Assembly: GCA_945877045.1 (NCBI GenBank)
Contig: CAMCQW010000045.1
Location: 1-11,091 of the forward strand
From: Chryseobacterium gleum
GTDB lineage: Bacteria > Bacteroidota > Bacteroidia > Flavobacteriales_D > Crocinitomicaceae
Direction of reading: 5' to 3'
Length of the DNA stretch: 11,091 nt
Below the pieces are notes generated by a model, which saw nothing but the letters and a program-made list of their open reading frames with translations, was not told the origin of the DNA and made no database searches. Every line of letters begins with the position of its first letter. Positions within the stretch are counted from its first letter, which is position 1. This document shows, piece after piece, positions 6,064-11,091 of this stretch. Position numbers and translations under genes: made by a program.

Positions 6064-6503
6064 AAAACATATTATTTCTAATAATACCATTAATGATGGG
6101 AGCATGCTCAACCTATTCTGACCAAGATCTTACTTCGTTTGATAGCACGATAAAAGCGCACGTCGCGAAAAATAAATTAAAGTTGATCAAAACGGATTCA
6201 GGATTATATTTCAAAATAACAACAATGGGTTCGGGGCGAAAGATTCGGTATCAAGATAGTGTAAGCATCTCATATACGGGGAAATTATTAAGTGGCAAAT
6301 TAGTAGATATACAAACGAAACCAATCACATTTGCGGTTAAAGATTTAATCTTGGGATGGAAAGAAGCATTGATAATGTCCCAAAAAGGAAGTGAAATTTC
6401 TATGATTATTCCCCCAAACTTAGGATACGGAGACCATACATTAGAACAAATACCTCAAAATGCGATATTAAGCTTTAATCTGAAAGTTTGGGATGTAAAA
6501 TAA
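6060..6503 (+). CDS. FKBP-type peptidyl-prolyl isomerase-like lipoprotein
   Basis: The 147-aa product starts with a lipoprotein signal (residues 1-15) and lipobox M-G-A-C with Cys16, then a spacer and one FKBP domain (about 45-147). Matches to FKBP12 active-site positions are Y72 (Tyr26), D83 (Asp37), F91 (Phe46), W100 (Trp59), Y123 in GYGDH (Tyr82) and F139 (Phe99). Phe36 is replaced by V82, which may weaken prolyl-isomerase activity and leave a chaperone-like role. FKBP-type lipoproteins of this size are common in Bacteroidota envelopes. It is the last gene of the cluster that starts with cca, overlapping the TraB/GumN gene by 4 nt (ATGA), so the two exported proteins are likely made together. 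No terminator hairpin is evident before sucD. Confidence 0.85.
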   Translation: MKNILFLIIPLMMGACSTYSDQDLTSFDSTIKAHVAKNKLKLIKTDSGLYFKITTMGSGRKIRYQDSVSISYTGKLLSGKLVDIQTKPITFAVKDLILGWKEALIMSQKGSEISMIIPPNLGYGDHTLEQIPQNAILSFNLKVWDVK

Positions 6504-6537
6504 ATAAGGATTTAACACTCAATCAAAACTCATTAAT

Positions 6538-6545
6538 TACATTTG
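6538..6545 (+). promoter_or_regulatory. -7 element of the sucD promoter
   Basis: TACATTTG matches TAnnTTTG exactly and ends 28 nt before the sucD ATG, leaving an A-rich leader with no Shine-Dalgarno sequence. No convincing TTG lies about 20 nt upstream. It suggests that sucD is transcribed separately from the preceding cluster. Confidence 0.55.
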
Positions 6546-6573
6546 CAAGAATAAAAAAGTTATCTATAATAAT

Positions 6574-7452
6574 ATGAGCGTACTCGTAAATAAAAAATCA
6601 AAAGTTATTGTTCAAGGCTTTACAGGAAGTGAAGGAACATTCCATGCAGGCCAAATGCTTGAGTATGGAACCGATGTTGTTGGAGGCGTAACGCCAGGCA
6701 AAGGAGGCTCAATTCATTTGGAAAAACCTGTATTTAATACTGTAAAAGAAGCAGTAGATAAAACAGCCGCCGATGTTTCAATTATTTTTGTGCCACCTGC
6801 ATTTGCAGCTGATGCCATTATGGAAGCCGCAGAAGCAGGAATTGGACTGATCGTTTGCATAACGGAAGGAATTCCCGTTAATGACATGATAAAAACAAAA
6901 GAATATATTAAAGGATTTAATTGCCGATTAATAGGCCCAAATTGTCCGGGTGTTATTACAGCTGGTGAAGCAAAAATAGGTATCATGCCAGGATTTGTTT
7001 TTAAAGAAGGGAAAATTGGAATCGTTTCAAAATCTGGGACGCTTACCTACGAAGCAGCAGACCAAGTATCAAAAGCAGGAATGGGAATTTCGACCGCAAT
7101 TGGAATTGGAGGTGATCCAATAATTGGAACCACAACGAAAGAAGCCGTTGAACTATTAATGAATGACCCAGAAACAGAAGGAATTGTGATGATTGGAGAA
7201 ATTGGTGGGAATCTTGAGGCAATAGCAGCTCGCTGGATTAAAGAAAATGGAACAAAACCTGTAGTTGGATTTATTGCGGGAGTAACAGCGCCAAAAGGAA
7301 GAACAATGGGTCATGCAGGTGCAATTGTTGGAGGTGATGATGATACAGCAGAAGCAAAGAAAAGAATCTTAAGAGAATGTGGAATTCATGTGGTGGATTC
7401 GCCGGCAGATATAGGAAAAAAAAGGGCGGAGATTTTAAAGATAACTGCTTAA
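6574..7452 (+). CDS. sucD: Succinyl-CoA ligase (ADP-forming), alpha subunit
   Basis: The 292-aa product is the alpha subunit of succinyl-CoA synthetase of the TCA cycle, which couples succinyl-CoA cleavage to nucleoside triphosphate formation with the beta subunit SucC. It opens with the CoA-binding Rossmann part (VIVQGFTGSEGTFHAGQ, GGVTPGKGG), followed by IGPNCPG and the ligase domain SKSGTLTYE and GIGGDPIIG. The phosphorylated His is H247 in GHAGAIVGG. Length and motifs are complete, and about 290 residues is standard. sucC is not in the window; separate sucC and sucD loci are, to my knowledge, common in this phylum. The gene is bracketed by its own -7 element and a strong hairpin terminator, so it is probably a single-gene transcript. 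Confidence 0.97.
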   Translation: MSVLVNKKSKVIVQGFTGSEGTFHAGQMLEYGTDVVGGVTPGKGGSIHLEKPVFNTVKEAVDKTAADVSIIFVPPAFAADAIMEAAEAGIGLIVCITEGIPVNDMIKTKEYIKGFNCRLIGPNCPGVITAGEAKIGIMPGFVFKEGKIGIVSKSGTLTYEAADQVSKAGMGISTAIGIGGDPIIGTTTKEAVELLMNDPETEGIVMIGEIGGNLEAIAARWIKENGTKPVVGFIAGVTAPKGRTMGHAGAIVGGDDDTAEAKKRILRECGIHVVDSPADIGKKRAEILKITA

Positions 7453-7466
7453 AAATAACGGTAATC

Positions 7467-7492
7467 AAAGCGACTTAGGTCGCTTTTTTTTT
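7467..7492 (+). terminator. Rho-independent terminator of sucD
   Basis: AAAGCGAC (7467-7474) pairs perfectly with GTCGCTTT (7479-7486) around a TTAG loop, and further T residues run to 7492. It begins 14 nt after the sucD stop. On the minus strand the hairpin is followed by only three T residues, so it would serve the convergent porin gene less well. Confidence 0.92.
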
Positions 7493-7496
7493 GAAA

Positions 7497-9242
7497 TTAA
7501 TTCCAAAAATCCCAGGTGATTCCGAATTTTATTTGCCATGTTGGAAGCGTATAGCCTTCCATGAATAATTGACTTCGGTCGCTTATGAAATAAGCGATAT
7601 TATCCAAGCGAGCAAAAAACCGGAATGTTTCGACCTCCAATCCAATCAATACACCCGCATTTAGTAACGGTTTTTGAACGACTGAATTCGGCAAGTTGGA
7701 GAAATCAATAATGGTCATAGTTGAAATAAGCCTTGGAGCTTTATAGCTGCTTGAATACATGATATTTAGTGCAGCAAGCGCCTTTAATTTTTTCGCTTTA
7801 AATATACCCCCTTTCACCATGGTGCGAGCAGAAATCATGTGCATTGGATAAAACTGATAATCCTTATCCATAAGCGTTAGTAGGTAAGATGGTGATACCT
7901 CAACAGTACCTAATTTAATCGTTCCATTTAATCCAACTTGGCCAAGCACCTGTTGACTCAAATTTGAATTATTAACCCACGATTGTCCGTCATAAACATA
8001 AACCTGTCGTGATGCTTGCCAATTATAACTTAATGCTAAATAATGTTTACCTAACTTTTCCCTAACTATTCCATGAATTGAATAAACCTTTTGCAAGGTG
8101 AAATCTGAAAGTGAATAACTGCAATTATTAGCTTGATAAAAGCGTTGAAAAGTTTGCGGAGCTATCTGACCATTTGAATTCTCTATGAACAAATAATGAC
8201 TGTCTTTTCGCCAACTTGCAGAAGAAATGATAGACCAAGCATTTTTTGCCCCGATAAAATTATACGAAGCGTCATTAGTTATTCGCCAATTCCCTAATTT
8301 TAAAATTCCCGCATAGAACAAACCCAGTTCTAAGGTATCGCGGATCGTTCCTTGATTGTTATAGCGCCAATAATTGGAATTAACACCCATATTGAAAAAT
8401 AACTTACTTGTCTTGTACCCAATTCCAAGTTTATTTGTCAAATCAACCACGCCATAATGATCCGAGGTCGTGGTACTATCATATTGAATCAATGAATACA
8501 GCATATTTAATTGATCTTCTTCATGATAATAACGATCCAAGGAGCTCAATTTAGTATAAAAAGTCAGGCCAAAAAATCGCGAAGAATCTTTAGCAGAAAA
8601 ATCGATAAAATTGGCTAACTGGATAGTTCGTAAAGTGGAATTTGAATAAGCATTCTCTTTTTTTACAGGAATGAGGGTTAATGAATACAACGTTGCTAAA
8701 GAATCAGCGACAATTCCATTAGATAAATTTCGACTTTCCTTTGAAAAACCTGCATCAAAACGAAAACTATAAATCCGTGAATTTTTAGCAATGGCCAAAG
8801 CATAATCAGAAGATTTCCATGCCGAATTACGATAAAATCCAGTTGAAGCATTGTTAGCAGCCTTCAAATTCACTACCCAATCTTTTCTAAAAACCTGGCT
8901 ATAGGTAAAGGTCAAATGTTGCGCTCCTTGACTTCCAAAAGAATAGGCTGCTCCAATATGAGGAAGAGCGGTATAGTGCAACATTGAACGTTTATTATTC
9001 GGGACATGGAATACATTCCCTGCAGGCAAAAGCATCGAAAATGGATCTAAAAAAGACCCTAATGACAAAGGAGAATTTAAAAGAAACACCCTAGATGAAG
9101 ATTGGCTTTGCTGATCTATGGAATCTAAACATCCGTTTGTCTTGTGCGCATATGAAAGCGTATCAAAAGTCACCACCCCCAAATTAAGCTGCGAATAGGC
9201 AGAGAAACTAAATAAGAAAATTACCTGAAAAAAGTATTTCAT
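7497..9242 (-). CDS. Putative porin-family outer-membrane beta-barrel protein
   Basis: From the ATG at 9242 the product has 581 residues. It starts with a clear signal peptide (MKYFFQVIFLFSFSAYS, cut before Gln18). A longer frame reaches a TTG at 9287, but that extension is the S20 terminator read as codons and would put 15 residues ahead of the signal, so I reject it. The mature part is rich in alternating aromatic and polar residues in many short strands with turn-like Asn/Gly/Asp, and ends ITWDFWN, consistent with a C-terminal barrel strand. LTFTYSQVFRKDW and NNASTGFYRNSAW resemble the putative porin family (PF14121) typical of Bacteroidota. No plug or TonB box is seen, so it is not a SusC-type receptor. 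The substrate is unknown. It faces sucD tail to tail, and no strong terminator is visible for it. Confidence 0.68.
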   Translation of the reverse strand: MKYFFQVIFLFSFSAYSQLNLGVVTFDTLSYAHKTNGCLDSIDQQSQSSSRVFLLNSPLSLGSFLDPFSMLLPAGNVFHVPNNKRSMLHYTALPHIGAAYSFGSQGAQHLTFTYSQVFRKDWVVNLKAANNASTGFYRNSAWKSSDYALAIAKNSRIYSFRFDAGFSKESRNLSNGIVADSLATLYSLTLIPVKKENAYSNSTLRTIQLANFIDFSAKDSSRFFGLTFYTKLSSLDRYYHEEDQLNMLYSLIQYDSTTTSDHYGVVDLTNKLGIGYKTSKLFFNMGVNSNYWRYNNQGTIRDTLELGLFYAGILKLGNWRITNDASYNFIGAKNAWSIISSASWRKDSHYLFIENSNGQIAPQTFQRFYQANNCSYSLSDFTLQKVYSIHGIVREKLGKHYLALSYNWQASRQVYVYDGQSWVNNSNLSQQVLGQVGLNGTIKLGTVEVSPSYLLTLMDKDYQFYPMHMISARTMVKGGIFKAKKLKALAALNIMYSSSYKAPRLISTMTIIDFSNLPNSVVQKPLLNAGVLIGLEVETFRFFARLDNIAYFISDRSQLFMEGYTLPTWQIKFGITWDFWN

Positions 9243-9248
9243 GATAAA

Positions 9249-9256
9249 CAAACTTA
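9249..9256 (-). promoter_or_regulatory. Possible -7 element for the putative porin gene
   Basis: On the minus strand 9256-9249 is TAAGTTTG, an exact TAnnTTTG match ending only 6 nt before the ATG at 9242. It directly follows the T-run of the S20 terminator. The nearest upstream TTG (9287-9285) is 28 nt away, longer than usual. A transcript from here would be nearly leaderless; chance or terminator read-through are the alternatives. Confidence 0.35.
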
Positions 9257-9258
9257 AT

Positions 9259-9284
9259 AAAAAAAGGGGCTTAAGGCCCCTTTT
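9259..9284 (-). terminator. Rho-independent terminator of rpsT
   Basis: Nine-base arms AAAAGGGGC and GCCCCTTTT (9262-9270 and 9276-9284) form a perfect hairpin with a 5-nt loop. On the minus strand the T-run extends to 9259, giving seven T residues. It lies about 20 nt after the rpsT stop and just before the porin gene. Confidence 0.92.
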
Positions 9285-9304
9285 CAATATTTTTCAATCA
9301 AGTA

Positions 9305-9556
9305 TTACAAAGCGTTTACCAATACTTGTAAACCTGATTTTAAGTTAGCTGCTTTGTTTTTATGAATAATGTGTCTCTTAGCAAGCTTATCAAGCATCGC
9401 AACAACAGTAGGGAATAATTTCTCAGCTTCAACACGATCTTTCAATTCGCGCAATCTTTTGGTAGCATTTCTTGCTGTTTTGTGCTGATATTTATTCAAT
9501 ACACGTCTCGTTTCGTTTGTACGAATCCTTTTGATTGATGATTTATGATTTGCCAT
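9305..9556 (-). CDS. rpsT: 30S ribosomal protein S20
   Basis: The 83-aa product is ribosomal protein S20, a helical protein that binds 16S rRNA in the small subunit. It begins MANHKSSIKRIRTNE, the usual S20 opening (MANHKSAxKRxR), and continues with many Arg and Lys residues through ARNATKRLRELKDRV. The C-terminal HIIHKNKAANLKSGL matches the conserved HKNKAARxKSRL segment. The length is standard. The ATG at 9556 has an A-rich leader and no Shine-Dalgarno sequence, as is normal for this phylum. It lies 69 nt after tRNA-Glu with no evident promoter between, so both are probably transcribed from the promoter at 9727-9757 and end at the hairpin at 9259-9284. Confidence 0.97.
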   Translation of the reverse strand: MANHKSSIKRIRTNETRRVLNKYQHKTARNATKRLRELKDRVEAEKLFPTVVAMLDKLAKRHIIHKNKAANLKSGLQVLVNAL

Positions 9557-9625
9557 AATCTATAACTTTATTTTACTTTTTTATTTTTATTCTACTATTT
9601 GCTCAAAGCAACTAGTTTACTCTTG

Positions 9626-9697
9626 TAGCCCATAGGAGAATCGAACTCCTGTTTCCAGGATGAAAACCTGATATCCTAACCACTAGATGAATGGGCC
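9626..9697 (-). tRNA. trnE: tRNA-Glu (anticodon UUC)
   Basis: The minus strand folds into a complete 72-nt cloverleaf. The acceptor stem is GGCCCAT with ATGGGCT (the first pair is G-T). The D arm is ATCT/GGAT with loop AGTGGTTA. The anticodon stem is TCAGG/CCTGG around loop TTTTCAT (anticodon TTC), the variable region is AAAC, and the T arm is AGGAG/CTCCT with loop TTCGATT. Anticodon UUC reads GAA and GAG. The base after the acceptor stem (discriminator) is A, and the genome then reads CAA, so CCA is not encoded and must be added by the Cca enzyme. Confidence 0.96.
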
Positions 9698-9726
9698 AAA
9701 TCACTCAAAAGGTTAATTTTGGAGTG

Positions 9727-9757
9727 CAAATATACGGTTAAAAACAATAATGACAAA
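9727..9757 (-). promoter_or_regulatory. Consensus Bacteroidota promoter for tRNA-Glu and rpsT
   Basis: On the minus strand TTTG (9757-9754) is followed after 19 nt by TATATTTG (9734-9727), matching both halves of the group's primary sigma consensus (TTTG near -33, TAnnTTTG near -7). Transcription should begin near 9722, about 25 nt before the tRNA. It is the best promoter in the window and fits a strongly expressed tRNA and ribosomal protein unit. Confidence 0.8.
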
Positions 9758-9777
9758 TGAAAATTGTGTTTTTTTTA

Positions 9778-10470
9778 TTAATTTTCCGATTCTTCCGACA
9801 ACCTTTTAAAACCTAAACGTTTTGCCGTTTTCAATTTTAATTCATCGCTGATCTGCTGAATCTGTGCAACAGATAATTCTTCCATGATTTCAAAGGGAGG
9901 TACTAATAAATCAAAAGTTAAGGCATAGTGAAATGAAAGTTGCACAATCAAACCAATTATTTCCTCGTTTAATTCCATATTTTGTGGATCTTGAAACAAC
10001 CTTCCTAAGGTTCCTTTTCCCTCTACTAAGAAATGGCGCTCATGATTGATTAAGATCCGTCCTATTAAATACCCTGAATCGTTCATTCTGTTTTGGAGAA
10101 ATGACTCTGCAAGAAAATTATATACGTAAATCACCCCAAAATAACCATTATTTTCATTCGATTTAAAATACGATGTTCCCCACAAAGCACTTGAATCGGG
10201 TAGTCTAAAAACGTTATTATGAAGTGTAAAAACTAAGACATCACTTCCCACATAAACATGAATTTCAGCCTCCCCTTTTTCATGAAAAGACAAACGTACC
10301 CTTTTGTCAGTTACACTCTTTTGAAGTTCTGCTAATTCAATTTTGATATGGGACTTCAATAAAGCAAAAACTTTTTCCGTGTCATTAGAGATGTCTTGTT
10401 TCAAGACAGATTTGTCAAGTAATACTTGTAAAATTTGCGCGCGATTATTTTCAGTAGGATTCTCCTTCAT
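9778..10470 (-). CDS. Unrecognised soluble protein of 230 aa
   Basis: I cannot assign a characterised family, although it resembles uncharacterised proteins I associate with Bacteroidota. The 230-aa product has no signal peptide or membrane segment. Residues 1-55 look helical (VLLDKSVLKQ, KVFALLKSHIKIELAELQK). A beta-rich middle follows (VRLSFHEKGEAEIHVYVGSDVLVFTL up to about 83). The most distinctive part is NFLAESF (118-124), then GYLIGRILIN (133-142) and VEGKGTLGRLF (149-159). The C-terminus is helical and charged. I see no catalytic motif. The ATG at 10470 sits 15 nt after a TATCTTTG element. The gene ends about 20 nt before the tRNA-Glu promoter without a terminator hairpin, so some transcripts could run into tRNA-Glu. 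It diverges from the LTA-synthase-like gene. Confidence 0.8.
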   Translation of the reverse strand: MKENPTENNRAQILQVLLDKSVLKQDISNDTEKVFALLKSHIKIELAELQKSVTDKRVRLSFHEKGEAEIHVYVGSDVLVFTLHNNVFRLPDSSALWGTSYFKSNENNGYFGVIYVYNFLAESFLQNRMNDSGYLIGRILINHERHFLVEGKGTLGRLFQDPQNMELNEEIIGLIVQLSFHYALTFDLLVPPFEIMEELSVAQIQQISDELKLKTAKRLGFKRLSEESEN

Positions 10471-10485
10471 TTTTTTCTATTTATT

Positions 10486-10493
10486 CAAAGATA
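10486..10493 (-). promoter_or_regulatory. -7 element upstream of the 230-aa protein gene
   Basis: On the minus strand 10493-10486 is TATCTTTG, an exact TAnnTTTG match placed 15 nt before the ATG at 10470. No TTG is found at the usual distance upstream. The same 59-bp gap must also hold the promoter of the divergent gene at 10530, for which I see no clear element. Confidence 0.45.
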
Positions 10494-10529
10494 AGGATTC
10501 CCACTTACTTTTTTGTAATTTGGCATCAA

Positions 10530-11091
10530 TGAATACAAGCATCAATCATTGGACCCCTATAACCATTCGTTTTTTGATGACCTGGGGAGCAATAATTTGC
10601 ACCAAATTGCTATTTTTAGCAGCTAATTTTTCCTTCTTAAATATAAGCGCGCATGACTTTATTTACGCCATACCATTTGACTTATCTACCATCGCTCTTT
10701 ATTCATTACCGCACTTGTTTTTCTATTTATTACCGGTCAATAAATCGCTACAACCAATTAAAGAAGCATTGGCTAGTTTCCTTTTTTATTTAACCATAAC
10801 GATCATTATTTTGCTAAATATGTGGGATGTGGCCTATTTTCAGTTTAGCCAACGTTTAAGCACATTTGATACCTTTTCGTTTTTAATTCAAAGTCCCGAC
10901 AAAGGATTAATCAACTATTTCCTTTTAGATTTCTGGTGGATATCCTTGACATCTATTCTCATAATAACTTCATTCATAATGCTAGATCTTCGTTTAGGGA
11001 AAAAACGAGTTAAACAATATGTTCCAATAAAATACCAACTCTTGCATTTTGCCATTGGTTCCCTATTATTTTTTTCAATAGGACGATGGAG
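10530..11091 (+). CDS. LTA-synthase-like membrane sulfatase family protein (N-terminal part)
   Basis: An open frame from the ATG at 10530 runs past the right edge, giving 187 residues of membrane domain. Hydrophobic segments lie at about 13-36, 52-69, 83-98, 134-151 and 172-187, matching the five-helix anchor of the lipoteichoic acid synthase (LtaS) superfamily. FDLSTIALYSLPHLFFYLLP (50-69) and NMWDVAYFQF followed by RLSTFDTFSFL (97-119) correspond to the conserved loops of this family (RFDLS, and N-x-x-D-x-x-YF ... R-x-[ST]-x-D). The extracellular sulfatase-fold domain expected next, with its metal site and catalytic Thr, lies outside the window. Bacteroidota do not make lipoteichoic acid; homologues are thought to act as phosphoglycerol or phosphoethanolamine transferases, or other alkaline-phosphatase-fold enzymes, so the substrate is open. 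Confidence 0.8.

Noticed and set aside
7271..7468. Minus-strand open frame opposite the sucD 3' end
   Set aside because: It is low-complexity (runs of Leu and His), antisense to conserved sucD sequence and begins at the sucD terminator.
9243..9287. N-terminal extension of the porin gene to a TTG at 9287
   Set aside because: Those codons are the S20 terminator hairpin and the -7 element; the signal peptide starts at the ATG at 9242.
1..11091. CRISPR array, defence island, prophage or integrative element
   Set aside because: No spaced direct repeats, nuclease or helicase gene, integrase or duplicated tRNA end was found; base composition looks even and the genes are housekeeping or envelope types.

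Overview
The window reads as ordinary chromosomal DNA from an AT-rich member of the Bacteroidota, most likely of the Flavobacteriales. Three things point there. Several genes are preceded by the group's -7 element TAnnTTTG instead of TATAAT, including one full promoter (TTTG-N19-TATATTTG) ahead of a tRNA gene. Leaders are A-rich and lack Shine-Dalgarno sequences. The gene families are typical: a DUF4924 protein, a lipoprotein-type OmpH/Skp homologue, a putative porin, an RRM protein and an LTA-synthase-like sulfatase. The tRNA gene does not encode CCA, and a CCA-adding enzyme is present.

Bases 1-1674 (minus strand) hold a compact cluster, in transcription order: a SiaC-family (DUF1987) phosphoprotein, an unrecognised 80-aa protein, an OmpH/Skp-like predicted lipoprotein, and a DUF4924 protein cut by the window edge. 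The last two junctions overlap (ATGA and TAATG). A 227-bp divergent intergenic region with two inverted repeats separates it from an RRM-type RNA-binding protein (1902-2462, plus).

Bases 2510-6503 (plus) form a tight five-gene cluster: CCA-adding tRNA nucleotidyltransferase, a PRiA4_ORF3-fold protein with an acidic tail, a class I methyltransferase, a TraB/GumN-family secreted protein and an FKBP-type lipoprotein. Its junctions are 16 nt, a 17- (or 11-) nt overlap, 0 nt and a 4-nt overlap. sucD (6574-7452) follows with its own -7 element and a strong hairpin terminator, and converges on a putative porin gene (7497-9242, minus).

Bases 9259-9757 (minus) are a translation unit: a consensus promoter, tRNA-Glu(UUC), rpsT (ribosomal protein S20) and a hairpin terminator. 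Upstream lies an unrecognised 230-aa protein (minus), divergent from the 5' part of an LTA-synthase-like membrane sulfatase that runs off the right edge.

I looked for an undescribed system, a mobile element and a defence locus and found none I can defend. The most interesting items are modest: the SiaC homologue encoded beside an uncharacterised 80-aa protein and a lipoprotein chaperone, the operator-like repeats upstream of the RRM gene, and two genes whose -7 element sits almost on the start codon.
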